A DNA stretch of 64,000 nucleotides from Planococcaceae bacterium Storch 2/2-2. Its GTDB lineage: Bacteria; Bacillota; Bacilli; Bacillales_A; Planococcaceae. Positions 55,309-64,000 of this stretch are shown one piece after another (within the stretch, counting starts at the first letter, position 1; every line of letters starts with the position of its first letter). The DNA lies in assembly GCA_009740415.1 (NCBI GenBank), contig WOYE01000009.1:186001-250000 (forward strand), in the 5' to 3' direction. A program made the translations under genes and the position numbers. Under the pieces are notes generated by a model. The model had not been told where the DNA came from. It was given only the letters and a program-made list of their open reading frames with translations, and searched no databases.

Positions 55309-55598
55309 GAAAACTGTATGTTTTTAATGAGTTAGTGACATTTTATCTATTTTTTCGACGGAAGACGTTAGCGAAGTCGTATTGAATGAAGTGCATTCAT
55401 TCGATGCGAAATCGATGTCCATAAGAAAGAAAATAGAAAAGCGACCGAGTGCTCGTTCATCTAATGAATGAGAGTAGTTCGTATTCATTTTTACAGTAGT
55501 GACGTAGAACAGGTTCAAACGGTAGTTGAGAAGAGAGTTGAACGAATGTTTACGCGTTGTACTCTCGAAGTAGTAAGGTAGGAAGGGGACGTTAGACG

Positions 55599-57128
55599 AT
55601 GAACGAAGAACAACGGCTTGCGCAACGAGCGCAAACTTCAAATACGAAAGAAAAAGATTATAGTAAGTATTTCGAGTCGGTGTACCAACCGCCGTCGTTG
55701 AAAGAAGCGAAGCGTCGCGGCAAGGAAGAAGTTCGTTACCGCGATGACTTTGAAATCGATGAACGATTGAAACAGATGGGAAAAGGCCGTACATTTTTCA
55801 TTCAAACGTTCGGATGTCAAATGAACGAACACGACACGGAAGTAATGGCTGGTATTTTTCTGAACTTAGGTTACGAGCCGGCTGCCGTTCGCGAAGAGGC
55901 GGACGTCATTTTGCTCAATACGTGCGCGATCCGAGAAAATGCGGAAGACCGTGTGTTCGGTGAGCTCGGACATTTGAAAGGTTTGAAGAGAGAACGCCCG
56001 GACGTCTTGCTCGGTGTTTGTGGATGTATGAGCCAAGAAGAGTCTGTCGTCAATCGCATTTTGAAAGAACAGCAACACGTCGATATGATTTTCGGCACGC
56101 ATAATATTCACCGTTTACCTTCTATTTTGCACGAGGCGTATTTATCGAAAGAGATGGTCGTCGAAGTGTGGTCGAAAGAAGGAGACGTCATCGAAAACTT
56201 ACCGAAAGCCCGTCTCGGTAAAGTGAAAGCATGGGTGAACATTATGTACGGTTGCGATAAGTTTTGTACATATTGTATCGTTCCGTATACGCGAGGAAAA
56301 GAGCGGAGTCGCCGTCCGGAAGATATCATTCAAGAAGTGCGTCAACTCGCTGCAGAAGGATATCAAGAGATCACATTACTCGGTCAAAACGTCAACGCGT
56401 ACGGAAAAGATTTTGACGATATAACGTACGGTCTCGGCGATTTAATGGATGAGCTTCGACTCATCGATATTCCACGGATTCGCTTTACGACGAGCCACCC
56501 GAGAGATTTCGACGATCGGTTGATCGAAGTGCTCGCCAAAGGTGGCAACTTAATGAACCATATTCACCTTCCTGTCCAGTCCGGTTCGAACGATATTTTG
56601 AAAATCATGTCACGGAAATATACGCGTGAACATTATTTAGAACTCGTTCGTAAAATTAAAGAAGCGATTCCGAATGTGACGTTAACGACAGATATTATCG
56701 TCGGATTCCCGAACGAGACGGATGAACAGTTTGAAGAGACGATGACCCTTTGTGAGGAAGTCGGTTTCGACCATGCATTCACGTTCATCTACTCGCCACG
56801 GGAAGGGACACCTGCTGCTAAAATGAAAGATAACGTTCCGATGGATGTGAAAAAAGAACGTCTGCAACGTTTGAATAAACTCGTGAACGAGTTGAGCGCA
56901 GAAGCGATGAGCGATTATGAAGGACAGACGCTCGCTGTCTTATTAGAAGGCGAAAGTAAAAAAGATCCAGACGTATTAGCAGGGTATTCTGAAAAAAATA
57001 AATTAGTGAACGTTCGAGCACCGAAAGAAATGATTGGACGAATCGTTGACGTACGCATTACGACAGCGAAAACGTGGTCACTCGAAGGTGAATACATCGG
57101 ACCGACAGAAAGAGGAGAAAACGAATGA
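55599..57128 (+). CDS. miaB: tRNA-2-methylthio-N6-isopentenyladenosine synthase MiaB
   Basis: MiaB is a radical-SAM methylthiotransferase that adds the 2-methylthio group to i6A37 in tRNA, after MiaA (encoded near the window end). The N-terminal MTTase domain shows [11 protein letters not shown] and the later cluster cysteines ([14 protein letters not shown]); the radical-SAM cluster is CDKFCTYC at Cys219, Cys223 and Cys226; a TRAM domain ends the protein. Length 509 aa as in B. subtilis YmcB. AGGAAGGGG precedes the ATG. ricA overlaps its stop by 4 bp. Confidence 0.97.
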   Translation: MNEEQRLAQRAQTSNTKEKDYSKYFESVYQPPSLKEAKRRGKEEVRYRDDFEIDERLKQMGKGRTFFIQTFGCQMNEHDTEVMAGIFLNLGYEPAAVREEADVILLNTCAIRENAEDRVFGELGHLKGLKRERPDVLLGVCGCMSQEESVVNRILKEQQHVDMIFGTHNIHRLPSILHEAYLSKEMVVEVWSKEGDVIENLPKARLGKVKAWVNIMYGCDKFCTYCIVPYTRGKERSRRPEDIIQEVRQLAAEGYQEITLLGQNVNAYGKDFDDITYGLGDLMDELRLIDIPRIRFTTSHPRDFDDRLIEVLAKGGNLMNHIHLPVQSGSNDILKIMSRKYTREHYLELVRKIKEAIPNVTLTTDIIVGFPNETDEQFEETMTLCEEVGFDHAFTFIYSPREGTPAAKMKDNVPMDVKKERLQRLNKLVNELSAEAMSDYEGQTLAVLLEGESKKDPDVLAGYSEKNKLVNVRAPKEMIGRIVDVRITTAKTWSLEGEYIGPTERGENE

Positions 57129-57559
57129 CGAAACGTTATACGAAAGATGATATTGTAGAAAAAGCACAAGAGTTAGCGAAAATGATTGCACGTACGGAGC
57201 AAGTAGACTTTTTCAAACGTGCGGAAGCACAATTGAACGAAAACCAAGAAGTGCGTGAAAAAATCGCAAGTTTGAAATCACTTCAACAACAAGCAGTGAA
57301 CTTCCAACAGTACGACAAACAACGTGCGATGGAAATTATCGAGAAAAAAATCGAAAAAGTACAAGAAGAAATCGACAGCTATCCAGTCGTCGACGAATTC
57401 AAAGAGTCACAAATGGCAGTGAATGAGTTACTCCAGCTCGTTACGAATGCGATTTCAAACACGGTCACGAATGAAATCGTCGAGTCAACAGGTGGCGACT
57501 TATTACGCGGTGAAACAGGTTCATACGTGAAAAATGCGGATCCGCATTCATGTAGCTAA
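57125..57559 (+). CDS. ricA: RicA (YmcA), RicAFT regulatory complex subunit
   Basis: RicA, with RicF (YlbF) and RicT (YaaT), forms a complex that carries iron-sulphur clusters and steers RNase Y processing of polycistronic mRNAs; in B. subtilis it also affects biofilm, competence and sporulation. The 144-residue helical protein has the Com_YlbF-type pattern ([20 protein letters not shown], then [18 protein letters not shown]) and a Cys near the very end (HSCS) that suits cluster binding. It overlaps miaB by 4 bp (ATGA), as in B. subtilis. Its presence with rny in one region fits a joint role. cotE, which follows in B. subtilis, is absent. Confidence 0.92.
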   Translation: MTKRYTKDDIVEKAQELAKMIARTEQVDFFKRAEAQLNENQEVREKIASLKSLQQQAVNFQQYDKQRAMEIIEKKIEKVQEEIDSYPVVDEFKESQMAVNELLQLVTNAISNTVTNEIVESTGGDLLRGETGSYVKNADPHSCS

Positions 57560-57600
57560 TGAAATGTGTGGACAGTTTTCCACATATTTATAGATGGAAA

Positions 57601-57648
57601 GGGATCGTTCTCATGAGTCGGTAGTGACTTCGAGGACGGTCTCTTTTT
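57601..57648 (+). terminator. Terminator before mutS
   Basis: GGGATCGTTCTC pairs with GAGGACGGTCTC (several G-T pairs) enclosing a smaller GAGTC/GACTT hairpin, followed by five T. A second, smaller repeat TGTGGA/TCCACA lies just before, at about 57567-57587. Confidence 0.65.
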
Positions 57649-57652
57649 CATT

Positions 57653-57661
57653 TGATATACT
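57653..57661 (+). promoter_or_regulatory. Extended -10 promoter candidate for mutS
   Basis: TGATATACT fits TGnTATAcT, 32 bp before the mutS start, directly behind a terminator; no clear -35. Confidence 0.5.
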
Positions 57662-57692
57662 AGAAAGACGAAAGAAAGGGTGGACTCATTTC

Positions 57693-60308
57693 ATGACGAC
57701 TTATACACCGATGATGCAACAATATATCGATATTAAACGAGAGAACGAAGATGCTTTTTTATTTTTCCGACTCGGTGATTTTTATGAACTGTTTTTCGAA
57801 GATGCGCTACGAGCGTCTTCCATTTTAGAAATTACGTTAACGAGCCGGGAAGCTGCTGCAGGAAAAGAACGCATCCCGATGTGCGGGGTTCCTTTCCATT
57901 CTGCGGAAGGGTATATCGAAACGCTCGTTCAAAAAGGATTTAAAGTAGCGATTTGTGAACAGACGGAAGATCCGCGGCAAGCGAAAGGACTCGTTCGACG
58001 CGAAGTCGTACGCGTCGTCACACCAGGGACGTTGCTCGAAGGAAAGTCGATCGATACGCATACGAACCATTTCATCGGTGCGCTCGATGTGATAGACGAA
58101 ACGACGCTCGCTTTCGCGTACGTTGACGTAGCGACAGGTGAAGGAACGGTCGAACGGGTCAACTACGATCCGTTAGCGATTGCGAACGTCGCTAACGCAT
58201 TGAACATGCGAGAGCTCGTCATCGTAGATGAACGATTGATGGCGTTGAAAGAAGCGTTAAGCCAGCGGTCGATTACGTTATCGACGGTCGATGCGGAGAC
58301 GGCCATTACACGTCAAGAGTCATTGACGGAACATCTTCCGACAGCTTTGCAAGGAGCGGTCGATCTTTTGCTCGCTTACGTTCAAGAGACGCAAAAAACA
58401 TCGCTCGCTCACATCCAGCCATTCACGTTAATTGATGGGGAGGAAACGTTATCGATCGATTCCAACTCGTTGCGTAATTTAGAGCTCGTCCAATCGATCC
58501 GTTCAGGGAAAAAGGAAGGAACGTTGTATGAACTACTCGATGAAACGACGACAGCGATGGGTGCGCGTAAATTGAAAATGTGGATTTATAAACCGCTCGC
58601 GAATCGTGAAGCGATCAGCCGTCGACTCGATCTCGTCGAGTCGCTCATCGAACAATTTTTCGCGAAAGAAGAATTGGAGCAGTTGTTGAAAAATGTGTAC
58701 GATTTGGAACGACTCGCCGGCCGTATTTCGATGGGAAGTGCTTCTGGAAGAGACCTCGCTCAATTGCGCGATTCATTGGAGCACGTCCCTTCGATCATCG
58801 CTGTATTGAATGAAACGGAAGATGAGCGCTTGCAACGATTCGGCGAAGCGATCGATCCGTGTGAAGTGATGTACGACCAATTGAGCCGAGCGATCGCACC
58901 GACACCTCCGATTTCTGTGAAAGAAGCGGGCGTCATCGCAGACGGGTTCCATGAAAAGTTAGATGAACTACGCGATGCGTCGAGAAACGGCAAGAAATGG
59001 CTCGCTGAATTAGAGCGCGAAGAACGTGAGCGGACCGGCATTAAAAATTTAAAAATCGGGTACAATCGCGTATTCGGTTATTACATTGAAGTGACGAAGT
59101 CGAACGTACCACTCGTCGACGAGACACGTTACGAACGAAAACAGACGCTCGCCAATTCAGAACGTTACATTACGGACGAGTTGAAAGAGAAAGAATATTT
59201 AATTTTAAATGCGGAAGAACAAGCACTCGATTTGGAATATGAACTGTTTACGAAAGTGCGTGACGCTGCGAAAATGCACATTGAATCGGTTCAACAGTTA
59301 GCGAGTACGTTAAGTGAGCTCGACGTCTTGCTCGCGTTCGCGAAAGTGAGTGAACAGTACAATTACGTCCGGCCGTCGTTCCATGAAGGGCGATCGATCG
59401 TTATTCGAGAAGGACGCCATCCCGTCGTCGAGCAAATGATGGAAACGTCGCTTTACGTTCCGAATGACTGTGAGCTAACCGATGCATCGAATATGTTGCT
59501 CATTACAGGGCCGAATATGTCCGGTAAAAGTACGTACATGCGCCAAGTTGCTTTGACGGTCGTCATGGCGCAAATCGGTTGTTACGTTCCGTGTGACGAG
59601 GCGAAGTTGCCATTGACCGATCAAATATTTACTCGGATTGGCGCAGCGGATGACGTAGCGAGCGGACAAAGTACGTTCATGATGGAAATGCTTGAGTCGG
59701 AATATGCGATCCGTCATGCGACGAAAAAAAGTTTACTGCTGTTTGATGAAATTGGCCGAGGAACGAGTACGTATGACGGAATGAGTCTCGCGCAAGCGAT
59801 GATGGAATACATCCACGATGAAATCGGTGCGAATACGTTATTTTCTACGCATTATCATGAGTTAACGTCTCTCGATGAATCGTTGCCACGCCTTCGCAAC
59901 GTACATGTCGCTGCGAAAGAAGAGGACGGACGCGTCACATTTCTTCATAAAGTGCAAGAAGGATCAGCCGATCGAAGTTACGGGATTCACGTCGCGCGAC
60001 TCGCTCAGTTACCGGAGCCGATTTTAGCGCGCGCTGAACAACTGCTCGAACAATTTGAACAGTCGGCAGCCGAGCGACACGATCGTCCGATCGTCGAACA
60101 GAGTCGAGAAGAGGAAGTAGTGGTAGTGGCAGAGCCGATGGAACAGCTCTCCTTTTTCGAAGAGCCGTCTGACGAACGACAGGAACGAGAGGAACCGATA
60201 GAGAGTACGGTTGAACGGGCGCTCGCCGAAGCGGACTTATTGCAGACGACCCCTCTTGAAGCATTGCAGTTGCTCGCTCATTTACAGAGTGAATTGAAAC
60301 GATCATAA
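57693..60308 (+). CDS. mutS: DNA mismatch recognition protein MutS
   Basis: MutS binds mismatches and starts mismatch repair. The N-terminal mismatch-binding domain has the FFRLGDFYELF motif with the Phe-X-Glu-type wedge region, then connector, lever and clamp domains, and the ATPase with Walker A GPNMSGKST near residue 606, the DEIGRGTSTYDG signature and STHYHELTSL. The C-terminal tail contains QLSFFEEP, a beta-clamp binding motif. The ATG at 57693 follows AAAGGGTGG and gives 871 aa; the frame is open upstream through the terminator region. mutL follows after 18 bp. Confidence 0.98.
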   Translation: MTTYTPMMQQYIDIKRENEDAFLFFRLGDFYELFFEDALRASSILEITLTSREAAAGKERIPMCGVPFHSAEGYIETLVQKGFKVAICEQTEDPRQAKGLVRREVVRVVTPGTLLEGKSIDTHTNHFIGALDVIDETTLAFAYVDVATGEGTVERVNYDPLAIANVANALNMRELVIVDERLMALKEALSQRSITLSTVDAETAITRQESLTEHLPTALQGAVDLLLAYVQETQKTSLAHIQPFTLIDGEETLSIDSNSLRNLELVQSIRSGKKEGTLYELLDETTTAMGARKLKMWIYKPLANREAISRRLDLVESLIEQFFAKEELEQLLKNVYDLERLAGRISMGSASGRDLAQLRDSLEHVPSIIAVLNETEDERLQRFGEAIDPCEVMYDQLSRAIAPTPPISVKEAGVIADGFHEKLDELRDASRNGKKWLAELEREERERTGIKNLKIGYNRVFGYYIEVTKSNVPLVDETRYERKQTLANSERYITDELKEKEYLILNAEEQALDLEYELFTKVRDAAKMHIESVQQLASTLSELDVLLAFAKVSEQYNYVRPSFHEGRSIVIREGRHPVVEQMMETSLYVPNDCELTDASNMLLITGPNMSGKSTYMRQVALTVVMAQIGCYVPCDEAKLPLTDQIFTRIGAADDVASGQSTFMMEMLESEYAIRHATKKSLLLFDEIGRGTSTYDGMSLAQAMMEYIHDEIGANTLFSTHYHELTSLDESLPRLRNVHVAAKEEDGRVTFLHKVQEGSADRSYGIHVARLAQLPEPILARAEQLLEQFEQSAAERHDRPIVEQSREEEVVVVAEPMEQLSFFEEPSDERQEREEPIESTVERALAEADLLQTTPLEALQLLAHLQSELKRS

Positions 60309-60326
60309 AAAGAAAGGACGATTCGA

Positions 60327-62135
60327 TTGACACATATTCAATTAATGGACGAAACGTTAGCGAACAAAATTGCCGCCGGTGAAGTCATTGAACGGCCGGC
60401 TTCGGTCGTGAAAGAACTCGTTGAAAACGCAATTGATGCGGGAAGTACGTCGATCGAAGTGTCGTTAGAAGAAGCAGGTTTGCAACTCGTTCGAGTGACA
60501 GATGACGGGCGAGGGATGGATGAAGAAGACGCGGTGTTAGCGTTTGAGCGACATGCGACGAGTAAAGTGAAAAGCGAATTCGATCTGTTCCGCATTCGAA
60601 CGCTCGGATTTCGAGGGGAAGCGCTCGCGACGATCGCGGCTGTTTCGAAAGTGACGCTTTGGACGTCGGACGGGCGTCAGACGGGAACCGAACTCGAAAT
60701 CGAAGGGGGAGAACTGCTGTCGAAACGTCCAGGTGCGCTACGCAAAGGGACCGATATTGCCGTCCGTCAATTGTTTTACAATACACCGGCGCGTTTGAAA
60801 CATATGAAAAGTTTACAGACGGAACTCGGTCATACGATCGATTTGATCAACCGGCTAGCGTTCAGTTATCCGCGCATTCGTTTTCATTTAATGAACGATG
60901 GAAAGACGATCGTTCAGACGATGGGACGAGGGGATCAATTACGAAACGTCGCCTCCATTTACGGCGTACCCGTCGCTCGAAAAATGATCGCGTTTGAAGG
61001 AAGCAATGCGGATTATACGATTTCGGGTTGGGTCAGTTTACCCGAGCTGACACGCGCTTCGAAAAAATATATGACGTTGCTCGTCAATCACCGGTGGGTG
61101 AAAAGTTATGCGATCGACGATGCCATTTTAAAAGGATTGCATACGTTTTTACCGATCGGTCGGTATCCGATCATCATTTTAAATGTGGAAGCCGATCCTC
61201 AATTAACCGATGTTAACGTCCATCCGTCGAAAAAGCACGTCCGTCTCGGAAAAGAAGGTGAATTGCTCACGCTCATTGAACAGACGGTGCGTGAAGCGGT
61301 CCAACGTCATGTGACGATTCCGAAAGCAGCGCCTCCTCAACCGAAACGTTCGGAGCGATCGAGTGAACAAGTTTCGTTATGGGAGTCTACAACGCCTTAT
61401 GGAGAGCGAACGAAACCGTCGACGTTTCCAGAAGGGCGTCGCACCGAGCCATTGCTCGATTGGTTACCGGAGGAAGAGCTACCGGTCGTTTCGTTCGATG
61501 AAGGCGAGGAAGAGCGGTTCGACGGACCGATGGAGCCGGTAGCAGAAGAACAGTTTCCCCAATTGGAATACGTCGGTCAAGTCCACGGCACGTATATTAT
61601 CGCTCAAAACGAAGACGGTTTTTACATGATCGATCAACATGCGGCGCAAGAGCGAATCAAATACGAATATTTCCGCGATCAAATCGGCGAAGTGAATCAT
61701 GAAGAGCGTCAGTTGCTACTCGTTCCACTTATCTTTCATTATTCGAAAGATGAGATGGCACGTATCGAAGAACATCGCGCGCAGTTAGAACGCGTCGGTA
61801 TTTTTTTAGAACCGTTCGGCCGAGCGTCGTACACCGTGAAAGAATACCCATCGTGGTTTCCGAAAGAGGAAGCGTCGGAGTTGATCGAGTCGATCATCGA
61901 ACAAGTGATGACGAAACGTTCGATCGATATTGCGAAGTTGCGGGAAGAAACAGCGATTATGATGAGTTGTAAACGGTCGATTAAAGCGAACCATTATTTA
62001 AGAAAAGAAGATGCGGAACAGTTGCTTCACGATTTAGCTGAAGCGGAACATCCGTATACGTGTCCGCACGGCCGTCCGGTTTTGATCCACTTTTCAACAC
62101 GTGAAATTGAACGGATGTTTAAACGAATTATGTAG
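60327..62135 (+). CDS. mutL: DNA mismatch repair endonuclease MutL
   Basis: MutL couples MutS recognition to strand removal. The GHKL ATPase is clear: NKIAAGEVIERPASVVKELV and NAIDAG, later GFRGEALATI. The C-terminal domain has DQHAAQERIKYE near residue 435, the endonuclease metal motif DQHA(x)2E(x)4E kept by non-methyl-directed MutL proteins, and CPHGRP near the end. It starts with TTG after AAAGGACG (protein begins MTHIQLMDE). 602 aa is a little shorter than B. subtilis MutL (about 627), the linker being shorter. Confidence 0.97.
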   Translation: MTHIQLMDETLANKIAAGEVIERPASVVKELVENAIDAGSTSIEVSLEEAGLQLVRVTDDGRGMDEEDAVLAFERHATSKVKSEFDLFRIRTLGFRGEALATIAAVSKVTLWTSDGRQTGTELEIEGGELLSKRPGALRKGTDIAVRQLFYNTPARLKHMKSLQTELGHTIDLINRLAFSYPRIRFHLMNDGKTIVQTMGRGDQLRNVASIYGVPVARKMIAFEGSNADYTISGWVSLPELTRASKKYMTLLVNHRWVKSYAIDDAILKGLHTFLPIGRYPIIILNVEADPQLTDVNVHPSKKHVRLGKEGELLTLIEQTVREAVQRHVTIPKAAPPQPKRSERSSEQVSLWESTTPYGERTKPSTFPEGRRTEPLLDWLPEEELPVVSFDEGEEERFDGPMEPVAEEQFPQLEYVGQVHGTYIIAQNEDGFYMIDQHAAQERIKYEYFRDQIGEVNHEERQLLLVPLIFHYSKDEMARIEEHRAQLERVGIFLEPFGRASYTVKEYPSWFPKEEASELIESIIEQVMTKRSIDIAKLREETAIMMSCKRSIKANHYLRKEDAEQLLHDLAEAEHPYTCPHGRPVLIHFSTREIERMFKRIM

Positions 62136-62145
62136 GAGGGATGTC

Positions 62146-63009
62146 ATGAAATGGTGCGAATATACGTTGCGCGATGGAACGGTCGTTGAAATTGGATCGG
62201 TTGTTCCGGATGGTCCGATTCGTGGGCAACTTCAAATTGCTCACGGCATGGTCGAACATCTCGGTCGGTACGAAACGTGGATGAAGCGACTCGCTTCAAA
62301 AGGCTATTACGTATTCGGTCATACGATGCGTGGTCATGCGCGTGTTGGAACGATCCAACCGATTGAACGAGGTGTGACGAGTGAAACGTACGCAGACGAT
62401 GTCATGGAAGTGAAACGTCTCATGGAAAAAGTCGACGTACCGTACGTCTTATTCGGACATAGTATGGGATCGTTCGTCGCTCGTTATTTATTTGCAACAG
62501 AGCCGAGCATTCATCGCGTCATCGTCGCTTCGACGGGGACGCAACCGACCGCTTTTTTACGAGCGGGCGCGTTCATAGCGAGTCGCCGAAACGAGTCGCA
62601 CGATCATTTGCTGAACGAATTGTCATTTTTCGGCTTCGACCGGCATTTTCAGCCAAGTCGTCGCTTTTCGTGGATCAGTCGTTCAGAGGCGACCGTTGAA
62701 GCGTACCGAACGGACCCGAATTGTGGTTTCGCTCCGTCGAGCGCTTTTTTCAAAAGCTTGTACGAATTGATCGATCGCGCGCAACGAAACGAGCGAGAAC
62801 GCACGACGGGGGACGTGTTATTTTTATACGGGACGATGGATCCGGTCGGCCATCTCGGGAACGATGTACCGGCTCTTGCGGCATCGTATGCGAGTCGAGG
62901 CATCCGGGCGACGTTATATCGTGTGGAAGAAGGAAGACATGAACTGTTGCAAGAAGTGAACGTTCAAGCAACGTATGAAATGATAGAAAGGTGGTTATCG
63001 TATGGATGA
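62146..63009 (+). CDS. Alpha/beta hydrolase, lysophospholipase/monoacylglycerol lipase-like
   Basis: A serine hydrolase of the Hydrolase_4 group (monoacylglycerol lipase, lysophospholipase). The nucleophile Ser106 is in VLFGHSMGSFVARY, Asp232 in LYGTMDPVGH and His265 in EEGRHELLQE complete the triad, and HGMVEHLGRYETWMKRLASK is the typical HGxxEHxxRY signature. No signal peptide, so cytoplasmic. The ATG at 62146 follows TAGGAGGG, giving 287 aa; the frame is open within mutL. It overlaps miaA by 8 bp, so it is translated with its neighbours. The natural substrate cannot be told from sequence. In B. subtilis this interval holds other genes. Confidence 0.9.
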   Translation: MKWCEYTLRDGTVVEIGSVVPDGPIRGQLQIAHGMVEHLGRYETWMKRLASKGYYVFGHTMRGHARVGTIQPIERGVTSETYADDVMEVKRLMEKVDVPYVLFGHSMGSFVARYLFATEPSIHRVIVASTGTQPTAFLRAGAFIASRRNESHDHLLNELSFFGFDRHFQPSRRFSWISRSEATVEAYRTDPNCGFAPSSAFFKSLYELIDRAQRNERERTTGDVLFLYGTMDPVGHLGNDVPALAASYASRGIRATLYRVEEGRHELLQEVNVQATYEMIERWLSYG

Positions 63010-63931
63010 GCGCGTCATCGCCATCGTCGGACCGACTGCTTCAGGAAAAACAGCGTTAAGCGTCCAGTTGGCCGAATTGTTAAACGGTGAAATTATTAAT
63101 GGAGACTCGATGCAAGTGTATGAACAATTGGATATCGGGACCGCTAAAATTAAAGAAGAAGAAACGAACGGCATTCCTCATCATTTATTCGACTATAAAA
63201 AGCCGGATGAATCGTTTTCTGTATCGGACTATCAAACGTCTGTCCGTCAAACAATCGATGAATTGTTCGCTCGAAAGAAGCAGCCGATCGTCGTTGGCGG
63301 GACAGGCATGTACATTCAAGCGGTGTTGTACGATTATCGTTTTACGGAGGAAGGACATGACCCGCTCGTACGAGAACGACTGGAGCGAGAAGCAGAAGAA
63401 AACGGCCGAGAAGCGTTGTACGAACGGCTTTTGAAAATGGATCCGGATAGCGCACGATCGATTCATCCGAACAACGTCCGCCGTGTCGTCCGTGCGCTTG
63501 AAATTATCGAAGTGACCGGTAAGACGAAAAAGGAACATGAAGCGTCGCAAGGACACGAAGTCGTCTATCCGCACCTTCTCATCGGCTTAACGATGGACCG
63601 AGAACGTCTCTATCGACGGATCGACCGACGTGTAGAACAGATGATAGAAGAAGGGTTAGAAGAAGAAGTGCGCGCTCTATACGACGCTGGATTGAAAGAT
63701 GCACAGTCGATGAGTGCGATCGGTTACAAAGAGTGGGTCGCTTACTTTGAAGGGCGGGAGACGTTAGAGGACGTCGTGCGAAACATTCAACGCAATACGA
63801 GACGTTATGCGAAACGTCAAATGACGTACTTCAATAACAAATTGCCGATCGAATGGATCGATGCGACGTTACCGGTTGAGAAGCAAGTAGAAGAGGCGCT
63901 TCGGATCATTAAAAATAGTCGCCAATTGTAA
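63002..63931 (+). CDS. miaA: tRNA dimethylallyltransferase MiaA
   Basis: MiaA transfers the dimethylallyl group to A37 of tRNAs that read codons starting with U, making i6A for MiaB. The P-loop VGPTASGKTALS (residues 9-20), GDSMQVYEQLDIGTAK, VGGTGMYIQAVL and the C-terminal RRYAKRQMTYF are all family signatures. Length 309 aa is normal. Its start lies in the last codons of the hydrolase gene and hfq follows. The ribosome site is AAGGTGG inside the upstream gene. Confidence 0.97.
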   Translation: MDERVIAIVGPTASGKTALSVQLAELLNGEIINGDSMQVYEQLDIGTAKIKEEETNGIPHHLFDYKKPDESFSVSDYQTSVRQTIDELFARKKQPIVVGGTGMYIQAVLYDYRFTEEGHDPLVRERLEREAEENGREALYERLLKMDPDSARSIHPNNVRRVVRALEIIEVTGKTKKEHEASQGHEVVYPHLLIGLTMDRERLYRRIDRRVEQMIEEGLEEEVRALYDAGLKDAQSMSAIGYKEWVAYFEGRETLEDVVRNIQRNTRRYAKRQMTYFNNKLPIEWIDATLPVEKQVEEALRIIKNSRQL

Positions 63932-63981
63932 GAAAAGCGTGTACACTCGAAGGTAGAGATGGAGAAAAAGAGGTGATTGAC

Positions 63982-64000
63982 GTGCAAGATCAACTATTAC
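63982..64000 (+). CDS. hfq: Start of Hfq RNA chaperone gene (cut by window edge)
   Basis: Only six codons are seen: a GTG followed by codons for QDQLL, matching the QDQFLN start of Bacillus Hfq. An AGAGGTGA ribosome site lies before it, and the place after miaA is the conserved one for hfq. An in-frame GTG at 63973 could be the start instead. The assignment rests on a very short stretch plus synteny. Confidence 0.6.

Noticed and set aside
55331-55471. 46-codon + strand frame in the miaB leader
   Set aside because: No usable start codon (stop codon directly before it) and no ribosome site; kept only as a possible remnant.
55324-55794. 156-codon - strand frame across the miaB leader and miaB start
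   Set aside because: It runs into the miaB coding region, has no ribosome site and overlaps the miaB promoter region; the composition is leader-like.
1-64000. tRNA, rRNA, CRISPR arrays, insertion sequences, phage genes
   Set aside because: No cloverleaf, rRNA-like or regularly spaced repeat sequence and no transposase or integrase was seen; the only tandem repeat is within rodZ.

Overview
The window is a contiguous, gene-dense piece of a Bacillota (order Bacillales) chromosome of moderate GC content. It is almost entirely conserved core genome in the gene order familiar from Bacillus subtilis: distal fla/che operon, rpsB-tsf, pyrH-frr, uppS-cdsA-dxr-rseP-proS-polC, rimP-nusA-infB-rbfA-truB-ribF, rpsO-pnp, then the asd-to-miaA stretch. 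All genes except one are on the + strand. There are no rRNA or tRNA genes, insertion sequences, phage genes or CRISPR arrays. The sporulation genes that B. subtilis carries in this stretch (spoVFA/spoVFB, spoVS, cotE) are absent, as are ylxY, mlpA, ymxH, dapG, tepA, pbpX, tdh and kbl. This suggests a motile, non-spore-forming member of Bacillales (an Exiguobacterium-like organism or a non-sporulating Planococcaceae). The genus is an inference and cannot be fixed from this sequence alone.

Layout. 1-12370: flagellar export and chemotaxis genes fliR(partial)-flhB-flhA-flhF-flhG-cheB-cheA-cheW-cheC-cheD-sigD, then a small conserved hypothetical gene and a SwrB-like membrane protein gene. 12371-15586: rpsB, tsf, pyrH, frr. 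15883-26051: undecaprenyl-PP synthase, CDP-DAG synthase, Dxr, RseP protease, ProS and PolC. 26282-33672: translation and transcription cluster rimP-nusA-rnpM-ylxQ-infB-ylxP-rbfA-truB-ribF-rpsO. 33829-40015: pnp, asd, dapA, rnjB. 40094-51520: FtsK/SpoIIIE translocase, GntR regulator, the EF-P modification genes ymfF-ymfH-ymfI, ymfK, rodZ, pgsA, cinA, recA. 51981-57559: rny, ymdB, a reverse-strand comK-like gene, miaB, ricA. 57693-64000: mutS, mutL, an alpha/beta hydrolase, miaA and the first codons of hfq.

Functionally the window joins motility, membrane and wall precursor synthesis, translation factors, and an unusually complete set of RNA-turnover genes (pnp, rnjB, rny, ricA, rnpM). The most noteworthy item is a divergent ComK-family competence regulator (54459-55136, - strand) placed between ymdB and miaB, where B. 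subtilis has spoVS-tdh-kbl. It is preceded by a candidate K-box (paired AAAA-N5-TTTT motifs), which implies an autoregulated competence switch. Other points are a 6 x 39-bp tandem repeat inside rodZ, a LexA-type box fused to a small terminator before recA, structured leaders before rpsB, rpsO and asd, and a palindrome over the -10 of the rny promoter. I found no convincing wholly new system; most of the window is ordinary housekeeping DNA.
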